DNA of 64,000 bases from Amycolatopsis sp. (lineage in GTDB: Bacteria; Actinomycetota; Actinomycetes; Mycobacteriales; Pseudonocardiaceae): the NCBI RefSeq assembly GCF_025464955.1, contig NZ_JAODNM010000116.1, positions 1 through 64,000 of the forward strand, given 5' to 3'. This document shows positions 43,014 to 51,603 of the stretch, one piece after another (the stretch's first letter is position 1; every line of letters starts with the position of its first letter). The notes under the pieces are model-generated. The model did no database searches. It was given only the letters and a program-made list of their open reading frames with translations, and was not told the origin of the DNA. Both the position numbers and the translations under genes were made by a program.

Positions 43014-43076
43014 GCTGCTGACACGTGCAACCCGCGGAGGGGTTCCGCTCGTATGGAGGGGCCTAGGGGGTGCACG

Positions 43077-43577
43077 GTGGCAGATCGACGGGCTTTCGCC
43101 CAGACAGCGCGTGAGCGGACGGTGCCGTGGCGGCGGACGGCGTTCCTGATGTGCGGGGACTGGGCCGTGGCCGAGGACCTCGTCCAGGTCGCGCTGGTGC
43201 GCCTGTACAAGCACTGGCACCGCATCGACCTCGAAGGCGTCGACGCGTATGCCCGCAAGGTCATCTCACGGCTGGCCATCGACGAAGCGCGGCGCCCGCA
43301 TCGCCGGGCCGAAGTGCTCACGTCGCCCCCGGAGCGGGCGAGCGCGCCGCCTGGCGAAGACGGCTTCGACGTCCGAAGCGCGCTGGACCACCTCGCTCCG
43401 CGCCAGCGAGCAGTGCTGGTGCTTCGCTTCTACTGCGATCTTTCGGTGTCGCAGACGGCGTCGACGCTGAAAGTCAGCGAAGGCACTGTCAAGTCCCAGA
43501 GCGCACGAGGCCTGGACACGCTGAGGTCCCTGCTGGGCGAATCCGTTGTGACGACCGAGGGGCTGAAGCTGCGATGA
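43077..43577 (+). CDS. SigE-family ECF sigma factor
   Basis: The protein is 166 aa. Region 2 has RRTAFLMCGDWAVAEDLVQV and YKHWHRIDLEGVDAYARKVI; region 4 has LAPRQRAVLVLRFYCDLSVS and VSEGTVKSQSARGLDTLRSL. This pattern is typical of the actinobacterial SigE-like ECF group. The GTG start has GGGG seven bases upstream; an ATG eight codons earlier is possible. Its TGA overlaps the ATG of the next gene, which encodes a membrane-anchored partner. Confidence 0.9.
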   Translation: MADRRAFAQTARERTVPWRRTAFLMCGDWAVAEDLVQVALVRLYKHWHRIDLEGVDAYARKVISRLAIDEARRPHRRAEVLTSPPERASAPPGEDGFDVRSALDHLAPRQRAVLVLRFYCDLSVSQTASTLKVSEGTVKSQSARGLDTLRSLLGESVVTTEGLKLR

Positions 43578-44107
43578 CCGAACATGAGCTGTTCGAGCGG
43601 GCACTAGGCGTCGACGAGCCGCCGGTCACGCTCGACTTCGAAGCCATCGAGGCCGTCGGCGCTCGCGCTGTCCGACGTCGATCGAAGCTGGCACTGGGCG
43701 GCGCGGCGGCAGCAGTGGTGCTTGCCGTGGGCGGGATCATCGCCGCGATGTCGCACTCCGCCGCGCTGACCACCCCTGCCCACGGAATCCGCTACGCCGC
43801 CCCCACCGACCGCAGCGGCGCGTACTGCTACCGGACAGCCGACATCGGCAGCGTCGCGACTAACCAGCACGTCCTGTTCGGCATCTCCGACGGCGACGCG
43901 GCCAGCGGCGCCATGGAGATCTGCCGGAGCGCCTGGACTGACGACGTCTACCAGTGGATTCCCGACGGGCAGCCCCGCATCGCGCCGCCGCTGATCGCCT
44001 GCGTCCTCGACTCCCGCGCCGCCAAAGCGATGACCGGCATGGTCGCGGTCTTCCCCGGCACGGCGCAGACCTGCGCGGAACTGAGGCTGGCCGTCGCCAA
44101 GATCTGA
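43574..44107 (+). CDS. Membrane-anchored partner of the ECF sigma factor, putative anti-sigma
   Basis: The protein is 177 aa. A cytosolic N-terminus of about 36 residues (MTEHELFERALGVDEPPVTL) is followed by one transmembrane helix (38-58) and an extracytosolic domain with four cysteines. No HxxxCxxC zinc anti-sigma motif is present. The four-base overlap with the sigma gene and the inside-out topology suggest it restrains the sigma factor or senses the envelope (inference). Confidence 0.72.
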   Translation: MTEHELFERALGVDEPPVTLDFEAIEAVGARAVRRRSKLALGGAAAAVVLAVGGIIAAMSHSAALTTPAHGIRYAAPTDRSGAYCYRTADIGSVATNQHVLFGISDGDAASGAMEICRSAWTDDVYQWIPDGQPRIAPPLIACVLDSRAAKAMTGMVAVFPGTAQTCAELRLAVAKI

Positions 44108-44114
44108 ACGCCCG

Positions 44115-44960
44115 TCACAGGTGCCGCCGCCAGAGGTCGTGCGGGTCGCGGCCGGGGTGGAAACCGTGGTACTCGGCCATTGCGGCCGCTTCGGCGAAGC
44201 CGCGGGCGATGTCGACCGGGTCGTGGGCGTCGCTGCCGAAGCTCACCGCGTCTCCTCCGGCTTCATGCCACCAGCGGACAACTTCGGCGCGCAGCGGGAC
44301 CTTGGTGTTGATCTCCAGCGCACGTCCGCTGCGGGCCAGCGCGCGCAGGACCGTCCTGAACTCGTCCTCGAACGCCTCGGGTGCGTACGGCGTGACGGGA
44401 TCCGGCCAGTGGCGCGCGGGGTAGTCGATGTGCGCCAGGACTTCGAACTCGCTCGAGGACTCGACCAGCTCCAGCACCTCGGCCAGGTACTCGCGGATGA
44501 CCCGCTCGAACGGCCACCGCCCGGTCAGCAGGTCGGCCAGGTGGTTGCCGTCTTCGTTCCTGATCGTGTGCACCGAACCGAGGATCCGGTCGAACGCCGT
44601 CGACCGCAGCAGCGCGTCGGCCCGGTCTGCGTGCCAGTGCGGCTCGCTCAGCTCGACCCCGGACAGGATGCGCAGGCCCGGATACCGCTCGCGGCACTCC
44701 TCGACGCACTCCAGGTAGCCGTCGACGTTCATGGCCGGGGCTTCGAACAGGCCGTCGGGCCGCAAAAGGACCTGGAAATGCTCGGGCAGGTACTGGACGT
44801 GGTCGGGCTGGATCGTCCACGGGGTGAGGTCGGCGTGCTCGGTGAACGCGAGCGACGGCAGCCCGATCTCGACCGCCCGCGCGCACGACGCTGTCATCGA
44901 ACCGCGCATGGCATCCCACGACCACTCGGTGTGGACGTGGGAGTCCTGGGGCAACGACAT
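44115..44960 (-). CDS. PHP-domain phosphoesterase, histidinol-phosphatase-like
   Basis: The protein is 281 aa. Metal-binding motifs run through the chain: DSHVHTEWSWDA at the start, LAFTEHADLTPW, the Glu in ILSGVELSEP, ILGSVHTIRNEDGN, VLAHIDYPARHW and the late FGSDAHDP. This is the trinuclear-metal PHP fold of HisJ/HisK-type histidinol phosphatases, the likeliest role, though other PHP phosphatases look similar. The ATG is preferred over upstream TTG/GTG codons because the family normally begins next to the HVH motif. Confidence 0.85.
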   Translation of the reverse strand: MSLPQDSHVHTEWSWDAMRGSMTASCARAVEIGLPSLAFTEHADLTPWTIQPDHVQYLPEHFQVLLRPDGLFEAPAMNVDGYLECVEECRERYPGLRILSGVELSEPHWHADRADALLRSTAFDRILGSVHTIRNEDGNHLADLLTGRWPFERVIREYLAEVLELVESSSEFEVLAHIDYPARHWPDPVTPYAPEAFEDEFRTVLRALARSGRALEINTKVPLRAEVVRWWHEAGGDAVSFGSDAHDPVDIARGFAEAAAMAEYHGFHPGRDPHDLWRRHL

Positions 44961-45059
44961 GATCCGTTGTAGCACCCCGCGCGGCTCTTTGCCCAACTAC
45001 TGTTGTTGGGTGTAAACCCTTCCCCGGAGGCTTTCGCGAATCCGAAGAAAGGGACCTTT

Positions 45060-46343
45060 GTGGATAAATCGGCCGCTTCGGGCAAGCAGAAGCAACGTCT
45101 GACTTCTGACCAGCGGAACTCGTTCCTCGCGGCCGTGCTCGGCTGGACGATGGACTCGTTCGACTACTTCATCGTCGTCTTCATCATCGCCGACATCGCC
45201 AAGGACAAGTCGTTCGGCGCCACGACAACCCAGCTCGCGTTCATCACGACGGCGACGCTGGTCATGCGGCCGGTCGGCGCACTGGTGTTCGGGCTGTGGG
45301 CGGACCGCGTCGGCCGCCGGATCCCGCTGATGGTCGACGTCGTGCTGTATTCGACCGCCGGGCTGCTCTGCGCGTTCGCGCCGAACTTCACCGTGCTGCT
45401 GATCCTGCGCTTCATCTACGGCATCGGGATGGGCGGCGAATGGGGCCTCGGCGCGGCGCTGGCGATGGAGAAGATCCCGGTCTCCCGCCGAGGGTTCTTC
45501 TCCGGACTCCTGCAGGAGGGCTACGCGTTCGGCTATCTGCTCGCCGCGCTCGCGTACCTGCTGTTCCACTCCGCGTTCGACCTCAACTGGCGCTGGATCT
45601 TCGCGCTGAGCATCCTCCCGGCACTGCTCAGCTTGCTGATCCGCTCGCGGGTCAAGGAGTCCGAGGTCTGGGAGGCCGCGCAGGCGAAGATGCGCGCGAG
45701 CCGCACCTCGATCAAGGACGTGCTGTTCCGGCCGAAGGTGATCCGGCGCTTCCTCTACCTGATCGCGCTGATGACCGCGTTCAACTGGATGAGCCACGGC
45801 ACCCAGGACGTGTACCCGACGTTCCTCAAAGCGACCGAACACGGCGGTGCGGGGCTCTCGGCGTCCACGGCAACCTGGGTCGCGGTGATCTACAACGTCG
45901 GCGCGATCATCGGCGGGCTGACGTTCGGCACGTTGTCGGAGAGGTTGGGCCGCCGGCACACGATCATCTTCGCCGCGGTGCTCGGATTGCCGGTCATCCC
46001 GATCTTCGCCGTCGACCACGGCACCGGCCTGCTCGTCCTCGGCTCGTTCCTGATGCAGCTCGTGGTCCAAGGCGCCTGGGGCGTGATTCCCGCGCACCTG
46101 AGCGAAATGTCGCCGGACGAGGTCCGCGGGTTCTACCCCGGGGTCACCTACCAGTTGGGGAACCTGCTGGCATCGTTGAACCTGCCGATCCAGCAGTCGC
46201 TCGCCGAACATCACAGCTACTCGTTCGCGCTGGTGTGGACGATCGGCCCGGTGCTGCTGGCGGTCATCGTGCTCACCGCGGTGGGCAAGGAACGCAAGGG
46301 CGTCGAATTCGGCAAGGGCGACCTGGTCGGGATTTCGAGCTGA
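45060..46343 (+). CDS. MFS transporter, sugar/carboxylate type
   Basis: The protein is 427 aa with 12 predicted helices. It has the MFS loop GLWADRVGRRIPLMVD and its second-half counterpart LSERLGRRHTIIFA, plus ILRFIYGIGMGGEWGLGAAL and LGWTMDSFDYFIV as in lactate/sialic-acid and metabolite:H+ symporters. The GTG start has AAAGGGA six bases upstream. It is divergent from the PHP gene and ends at a palindromic repeat. The substrate is not evident. Confidence 0.88.
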   Translation: MDKSAASGKQKQRLTSDQRNSFLAAVLGWTMDSFDYFIVVFIIADIAKDKSFGATTTQLAFITTATLVMRPVGALVFGLWADRVGRRIPLMVDVVLYSTAGLLCAFAPNFTVLLILRFIYGIGMGGEWGLGAALAMEKIPVSRRGFFSGLLQEGYAFGYLLAALAYLLFHSAFDLNWRWIFALSILPALLSLLIRSRVKESEVWEAAQAKMRASRTSIKDVLFRPKVIRRFLYLIALMTAFNWMSHGTQDVYPTFLKATEHGGAGLSASTATWVAVIYNVGAIIGGLTFGTLSERLGRRHTIIFAAVLGLPVIPIFAVDHGTGLLVLGSFLMQLVVQGAWGVIPAHLSEMSPDEVRGFYPGVTYQLGNLLASLNLPIQQSLAEHHSYSFALVWTIGPVLLAVIVLTAVGKERKGVEFGKGDLVGISS

Positions 46344-46355
46344 CGGAACGCCCAG

Positions 46356-46405
46356 GACTCGTGAGTGTTCCGGCCGGTTCTCACCGGCCGGAACACTCAC
46401 GAGTC
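46356..46405. repeat. CTCGTGAG palindromic repeat, perfect copy
   Basis: GACTCGTGAGTGTTCCGGCC begins a 22-base arm that pairs without mismatch with its complement across six bases. It sits between the convergent MFS and HxlR genes as a bidirectional terminator. Confidence 0.85.
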
Positions 46406-46416
46406 TCCACCAGCGG

Positions 46417-46746
46417 CTAAGTGGGCAGGTTGTTCTGGGCCCAGGTTGTCAGCTCGCGGAGCGCGGGAAGCAGCGCGGCACCGCGCGAAGTCAGCGCGTA
46501 GGACACGGCGATGGGCGGACCGGCGTCGACTGAGCGCTGCACCAGACCGGCCTTGACCAAACCGCTGAGACGCTCCGAAAGCACCGAGTCACTGATGCCC
46601 GCCACGGCGCGCCTCAGCTCGGAGAAGCCCGCCGACCCGTTGAGCAACGTCGCCAGCAGGATGCCGTTCCAGCGCTTCCCGAGGAACCCGAACGCGCGTG
46701 CCAGCGCGCTGTCGCAGGCCTGCGGGTCATGGCCTTCGGTCTCCAT
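46417..46746 (-). CDS. HxlR-family transcriptional regulator
   Basis: This 109-aa winged helix has the HxlR signature: Cys11, GKRWNGILLATLLNGSAGFS and GISDSVLSERLSGLVKAGLV. The lone N-terminal Cys may act as a redox or electrophile switch, as in HypR/YodB, but this is only suggested by position. No enzyme gene lies beside it. Confidence 0.9.
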   Translation of the reverse strand: METEGHDPQACDSALARAFGFLGKRWNGILLATLLNGSAGFSELRRAVAGISDSVLSERLSGLVKAGLVQRSVDAGPPIAVSYALTSRGAALLPALRELTTWAQNNLPT

Positions 46747-46767
46747 CGGGACAGCTTAGTGACAACC

Positions 46768-47769
46768 TCAGGTGCCGGTGCTTTCCCGGATCTCGAGCGA
46801 GAACGGCGTCTGGACGTCCTGCCGTTCGAACGGCTCGCCGGGCTCGGAGCGACGACGGATCAGGTCCACGGCCGTCTGCGCGATGGCGGTCTTGTCCGGC
46901 GCGATCGTGGTCAGCGACGGCAGGCTGTACGCGCTCTCCTCGGTGTTGTCGAAGCCGACGATCGCGATGTCCGCCGGCACCCGGAAACCCCGTTCCGCGG
47001 CCGCCCGCAGCGCACCGATGGCAAGCAGGTCGTTGAAGCAGAAGACCGCGTCGGGCGGTTCCGGGAGGCTCAGCAGATGCGCCATCGCCTCGGCGCCGTC
47101 GCGCCGGTGGTAGTTCAACGCGGGCGCGACGAGTTCGTCCGGCTGCGGGAGGCCCGCCTCGGCCAGCGCAGATCGGTAGCCCTCCAGCCGCAACGCCGCC
47201 GTCCCGCGGTGCGGGTTCTGCCCGATGGCCGCGATCCGGCGGCGGCCCAGCCCGGTCAGGTGCCCGACAGCCGTTCGCGCGGCCAGGACGTTGTCGATCG
47301 CGACGTGGTCCAGCGGCACGTCGACGGCGTGTTCACCGAGCATGACAAGCGGCACTCCCCCAGTGACGCCGGCGAAGTCCTCCGCTTCGAGCGCTTCAGG
47401 GCTCACGATCGCGCCGTCGACCATGTGCGGACCGAGCGACGCCAGCGTGCGGCGCTCGCGGTCGCGCGTTCCCTGGGTCTGCTCGATGAGCACACTCCAG
47501 TCCTGCTTCTGCGCCGCGGTGATGACGAGCCCGGCGAGCTCACCGAAGTACGGGATGCTCAGCTCGGGGACCATCAGCGCGATGAAACCGGTGCGACCGC
47601 GGCGAAGGTTCCGCGCGCCGACATTGGGCCGATAACCCGTGGCAGTGAGCGCTTCCTCCACGCGACGGCGGTTTTCCGGCTTCACGAAAGCGTAGCCGTT
47701 GACGACGTTGGACACCGTCTTCACCGAGACCCCGGCCAACGTGGCGACGTCCTTGAGCGTGGCGACCAT
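46768..47769 (-). CDS. LacI-family repressor of the sugar operon
   Basis: The protein is 333 aa. The N-terminal HTH reads ATLKDVATLAGVSVKTVSNV with the hinge-helix ARNLRRGRTGFIALMVPEL. The periplasmic-binding-like sensor domain follows to the C-terminus (VDGAIVSPEALEAEDF, IVGFDNTEESAYSLPSLTTI). It is divergent from the ABC sugar operon, with a TACAACGTTGTA palindrome between them. The chosen ATG fits the family N-terminus. A 14-bp repeat that includes GAAGGGA, its probable ribosome site, occurs about 2.5 times before it. Confidence 0.92.
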   Translation of the reverse strand: MVATLKDVATLAGVSVKTVSNVVNGYAFVKPENRRRVEEALTATGYRPNVGARNLRRGRTGFIALMVPELSIPYFGELAGLVITAAQKQDWSVLIEQTQGTRDRERRTLASLGPHMVDGAIVSPEALEAEDFAGVTGGVPLVMLGEHAVDVPLDHVAIDNVLAARTAVGHLTGLGRRRIAAIGQNPHRGTAALRLEGYRSALAEAGLPQPDELVAPALNYHRRDGAEAMAHLLSLPEPPDAVFCFNDLLAIGALRAAAERGFRVPADIAIVGFDNTEESAYSLPSLTTIAPDKTAIAQTAVDLIRRRSEPGEPFERQDVQTPFSLEIRESTGT

Positions 47770-47873
47770 CGGCAGTGTCCCTTCGAGAGCGTCCCTTCGA
47801 GAGCGTCCCTTCGGCGGGCATCCCTTAGCCGACTGAGTGCGCGCCGTGAGTGTAACCAGGCATCCGATGTCTT

Positions 47874-47900
47874 TACAACGTTGTATCAACGATGTAAAAA
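47874..47900. promoter_or_regulatory. LacI-type operator
   Basis: TACAACGTTGTA (47874-47885) is a perfect palindrome with the central CG of LacI operators. An overlapping imperfect one runs to 47898 (TTGTATCAACGATGTAAA). They lie about 100 bases from the repressor start and 70-90 bases before the binding-protein gene. Confidence 0.75.
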
Positions 47901-47967
47901 CATTCCCAGCAGGTGACCCGGGTCACCGTGGATCCTCTCCCCACCCGCGCAGATCCAAGGAGCAGCC

Positions 47968-49068
47968 ATGTTCGTCTCAACCCACCCCCTGCGTCGCCGC
48001 CGAGCGCAAGTCACCGTGCTGCTGGCCGCCATGGCCTCCACCGTCGCGCTCGGGGGCTGCGCGAAGAGCGAAAACAGCGGCGCCGCCCCGAGCAGCAGCG
48101 GCGGGCCGGCCGCGTCCGCCGCTCCGTCGCAGGCCGCGGCCGGTCCCGGCTGCACGCTGACGCAGACCGGCTACCCGAAGGTCGACCTGAAGACCGCGGT
48201 CATCGGGTTCTCCCAGTCCGAAAAAGAGGACAACCCGTTCCGCATCACCGAGACGCAGTCGATCAAGGACCAGGCCGCGAAGCTGGGCATCCCTGCTGCC
48301 CACCTGCTGACCACCAACGCGCAGAGCGACCTCAACAAGCAGATCAGCGACATCAAGTCGATGCTCGACAAGGGCGCGCAACTGCTCATCGTCGCGCCGC
48401 TGAACTCCGACGGCCTCCAGCCCGCGTTCGACGCCGCGAAAGCGAAGAAGGTCCCGGTCGTCACCATCGACCGGCAGGTCAGCTCGCCGGTCTGCACGGA
48501 CTACCTGACGTTCATCGGCTCGAACTTCGTCGAGCAGGGCAAGCGCGCGGCGGACGAGATGATCCGCGTGACCGGTGGCACCGGCAAGGTCGCCGTGCTG
48601 CTCGGCTCGTCCGGCAACAACGTCACCACCGACCGGACGGCGGGCTTCAAGGACCAACTCGCCACCGCGAAGGGGCTGTCCGTCATCGCCGAGCAAACCG
48701 GTGCCTTCGACCGGTCCAAGGGCCAGTCGGTGATGGAGCAGCTCATCCAGAGCCACCCCGACATCACCGCGGTGTACGCCGAGAACGACGAAATGGGCAT
48801 CGGCGCGGTCAACGCGCTGAAGGCCGCGGGCAAGAACCCGGGCAAGGACATCAAGGTCGTTTCGGTCGACGGCACGCACAACGCGGTGCAGCTCATCGTC
48901 GACGGCAGCTACAACGCCGTCATCGAGTCGAACCCCCGCTTCGGCAACCTCGCCTTCCAGGCGCTGCAGGACTTCGAGGACGGCAAGTCCGTGCCGGCCA
49001 AGGTGATCATCACCGACGACCAGTACGACGAGACGAACGCGGCCCAGAAGGTCGGCAACTCGTTCTGA
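47968..49068 (+). CDS. Sugar ABC transporter substrate-binding lipoprotein
   Basis: The protein is 366 aa. The lipobox VALGGC anchors it outside the membrane, followed by a Ser/Ala/Gly linker. The Peripla_BP_4 domain begins near residue 70 (LKTAVIGFSQSEKEDNPF) and includes QLLIVAPLNSDGLQPAFDAA, VVTIDRQV and VYAENDEMGIGAVNALKAAG. This class binds ribose, galactose, xylose, fucose-type sugars or autoinducers. AAGGAG precedes the ATG. It is first in an operon of seven genes. Confidence 0.92.
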   Translation: MFVSTHPLRRRRAQVTVLLAAMASTVALGGCAKSENSGAAPSSSGGPAASAAPSQAAAGPGCTLTQTGYPKVDLKTAVIGFSQSEKEDNPFRITETQSIKDQAAKLGIPAAHLLTTNAQSDLNKQISDIKSMLDKGAQLLIVAPLNSDGLQPAFDAAKAKKVPVVTIDRQVSSPVCTDYLTFIGSNFVEQGKRAADEMIRVTGGTGKVAVLLGSSGNNVTTDRTAGFKDQLATAKGLSVIAEQTGAFDRSKGQSVMEQLIQSHPDITAVYAENDEMGIGAVNALKAAGKNPGKDIKVVSVDGTHNAVQLIVDGSYNAVIESNPRFGNLAFQALQDFEDGKSVPAKVIITDDQYDETNAAQKVGNSF

Positions 49069-49094
49069 CCGGCGTCGGCAAGGGGAGCACGTCA

Positions 49095-50624
49095 ATGGAA
49101 TCGGTGCTGGAATCGGTACTGGAGGTCGTCGGAGTCTCGAAGGAGTTCCTCGGCGTCAAAGCCCTTGACGGCGTGGCGTTCTCGGTCCTCCCCGGCGAGG
49201 TGCACGCGCTCGTCGGAGAGAACGGGGCCGGCAAGTCGACCCTGATCAAGGTACTGACCGGGGTCCACCAGCCGGACGGCGGTGAGCTGCGGTGCAGGGG
49301 TGCGCAGGTCACCTTCGCCACGCCGATCCAGGCTCAGCAGGCGGGGATCTCCACGATCTACCAGGAGGTCAACCTCATCCCACTGCGCAGCATCGCCGGC
49401 AACGTCTACCTCGGCCGCGAGCCGCGCACGCGGTTCGGCCTGATCGACTGGCCCAAGCTGAACAAGATGGCGGCCGAGCTCCTCAAGGGCTACGGCATCA
49501 TCGGCGACGTCCGGCGTCCGCTCGGCAGCCTCGGCGTCGGCGCGCAGCAGATGGTCGCGCTGGCGCGCGCGGTTTCGGTCGACGCGCGGGTGGTGATCAT
49601 GGACGAGCCGACGTCGTCGCTCGAGCCCCGTGAAGTGGAGACGCTGCTCGCGGTCATCGGACGACTGCGCGGCGAGGGCATCGCGGTGGTCTACGTCAGT
49701 CACCGGATGGACGAGCTCTACCGCATCGCGGACCGCGTAACCGTGCTGCGGGACGGGAAACTGGTCCATACCGGCGAGCTCGCCGGGCTCAGCCGCATCG
49801 AGCTGGTGTCGCTCATGCTCGGCCGTGACGTCGGAGACATCCGACGTCACGGCGCGACCAGCTTCGGCGCCGACAGCCACGCCGGGAAAGAACCGTTGCT
49901 CCAGGCGGAAAACCTGTCCAGCCCGCATCGCCTGTCCGGGGTGTCGGTCACCGTCCGCCCCGGCGAGGTCGTCGGGCTGGCCGGGCTGCTCGGTTCGGGC
50001 CGCAGTGAAACGGCGCGTGCCATCGCGGGTTCGCTGCCGCTCGACGGCGGCACGATCGTGCTGGCCGGCAAGACGGTCCGCGCGGGCAGCGTCCCGGCGG
50101 CGATGCGGGCCGGGATCAGCATGCTTTCGGAGGACCGCAAGGCCGACGGCATCATCGGCAACCTCTCGGTGCGCGAGAACATCGTGCTCGCGGCGTTGCC
50201 CAGACTGTCCCGCTTCGGTCTGGTGAGCCGCGCCAAGCAGGACAAGGTCGTCGACACGTTCATGAAACGGTTGCGCATCAAGGCGTCGAGCCCCGACCAG
50301 CTGGTTTCCGAGCTGTCCGGCGGGAACCAGCAGAAGGTGCTGCTCGCCCGCTGGCTGTGCATGCAGCCGAAGGTCCTGCTGCTGGACGAGCCGACACGCG
50401 GCATCGACGTCGGCGCGAAGGCCGAAGTCCAGTCGCTGATCGACGAACTCGCCTCCGAAGGGCTCGGCGTGCTGCTGATCTCCTCGGAGATGGACGAGCT
50501 CATCGACGGCGCCGACCGGCTGATCGTGTTGCGCGACGGCGCGGTCGTCTCCGAACTCGTCGGCGACGAGGTCACCGAGGGCAACGTGCTCTCCGCGATC
50601 GCGGAAGGAAACCAAGGTGTCTGA
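49095..50624 (+). CDS. Sugar ABC transporter ATPase, duplicated domain (RbsA/MglA type)
   Basis: The protein is 509 aa with two ATPase domains. The first has Walker A GENGAGKST, a degenerate signature LGVGAQQ and Walker B VVIMDEPTSSL. The second has a reduced Walker A, GLLGSGRSET, signature ELSGGNQQKVLLARWL and Walker B VLLLDEPTRGIDVG. This asymmetry is normal for the RbsA/MglA/XylG class. It overlaps the next permease gene by eight bases. Confidence 0.93.
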   Translation: MESVLESVLEVVGVSKEFLGVKALDGVAFSVLPGEVHALVGENGAGKSTLIKVLTGVHQPDGGELRCRGAQVTFATPIQAQQAGISTIYQEVNLIPLRSIAGNVYLGREPRTRFGLIDWPKLNKMAAELLKGYGIIGDVRRPLGSLGVGAQQMVALARAVSVDARVVIMDEPTSSLEPREVETLLAVIGRLRGEGIAVVYVSHRMDELYRIADRVTVLRDGKLVHTGELAGLSRIELVSLMLGRDVGDIRRHGATSFGADSHAGKEPLLQAENLSSPHRLSGVSVTVRPGEVVGLAGLLGSGRSETARAIAGSLPLDGGTIVLAGKTVRAGSVPAAMRAGISMLSEDRKADGIIGNLSVRENIVLAALPRLSRFGLVSRAKQDKVVDTFMKRLRIKASSPDQLVSELSGGNQQKVLLARWLCMQPKVLLLDEPTRGIDVGAKAEVQSLIDELASEGLGVLLISSEMDELIDGADRLIVLRDGAVVSELVGDEVTEGNVLSAIAEGNQGV

Positions 50625-51603
50625 CACCGCTACTGACACTGCCATGGACACTGCCGTCGCTGCGAGTGCGAAGCCATTTCGCATGTCAGCGTGGCTTCAG
50701 GCGTATGGCGTCTATCTCGCCGTCGTCGTGCTGCTCGTGTTCAATCTCCTGTTCACCAAGAACTTCCTGTCCGCGGCGAACTTCCGCACCCAGCTGCTCC
50801 AGGCCGCGCCGGTCTGCATCGTGGCGTTGGGTATGGCGCTGGTGATCGGTACCGAAGGCGTTGACCTGTCGGTCGGTGCGGTGATGTCGTTGTCAGCGGC
50901 ACTTATCCCGCTGTACCTCGGTTACGGCGTCGTCGCGTCGATCGTCGTCGCGCTGATCGCCGGGCTCGCGGCCGGGCTGTTCAACGGCTTCCTGGTCGCG
51001 TACGTGGGCATCCAACCGATCGTCGCGACACTGGCGTTACTGGTCGGCGGACGAGGGCTGGCGCTGGTGATCGCGCACGGCCGGCTCGTCGAGGTCCGGG
51101 ACGCGGACTTCCTTTCGCTGGGCACCGGAGACATCGTCGGCATTCCGATCAGCGTGCTGGTCGCGGCGGTGCTGGCGGTGCTGGTCGGGCTGCTCGTGCG
51201 CCGCACGACGTTCGGCCGCCGGCTGGTCGCGATCGGCGGAAACCGGTCCGCCAGCACGTTGGCCGGGCTGCCGGTCAAACGCGTGCTGGTCGGCGTCTAC
51301 GCGTTGTGCGGGGTGCTCGCCGGTGTCGCCGGAGTGCTCGCGACAGCGCGGCTCGGCGCCAGCGACCCGGCCGATGTCGGCCTGTTGATGGAACTGTCCG
51401 CGATCACCGCGGTCGTGGTCGGCGGGACCCCGCTGACCGGCGGGCGCGTCCGCGTCCTCGGGACGGTGATGGGCGCGGTGCTCATGCAGCTCGTCAACGC
51501 CACGCTGATCAAGCACGACCTCCCCGATTCGACCGCCCAGATGGTCCAGGCGGCGATCATCGTCGTCGCCGTCTACACCGCACGTGACAGGAGCAGCCGG
51601 TGA
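50617..51603 (+). CDS. Sugar ABC transporter permease 1
   Basis: The protein is 328 aa with about nine or ten helices. It has IVALGMALVIGTEGVDLSVG and the family loop GGNRSASTLAGLPVKRVLVG, marks of BPD_transp_2 (RbsC/XylH) permeases. The GTG start overlaps the ATPase stop, and its own stop overlaps the start of the second permease. Confidence 0.92.
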   Translation: MSDTATDTAMDTAVAASAKPFRMSAWLQAYGVYLAVVVLLVFNLLFTKNFLSAANFRTQLLQAAPVCIVALGMALVIGTEGVDLSVGAVMSLSAALIPLYLGYGVVASIVVALIAGLAAGLFNGFLVAYVGIQPIVATLALLVGGRGLALVIAHGRLVEVRDADFLSLGTGDIVGIPISVLVAAVLAVLVGLLVRRTTFGRRLVAIGGNRSASTLAGLPVKRVLVGVYALCGVLAGVAGVLATARLGASDPADVGLLMELSAITAVVVGGTPLTGGRVRVLGTVMGAVLMQLVNATLIKHDLPDSTAQMVQAAIIVVAVYTARDRSSR

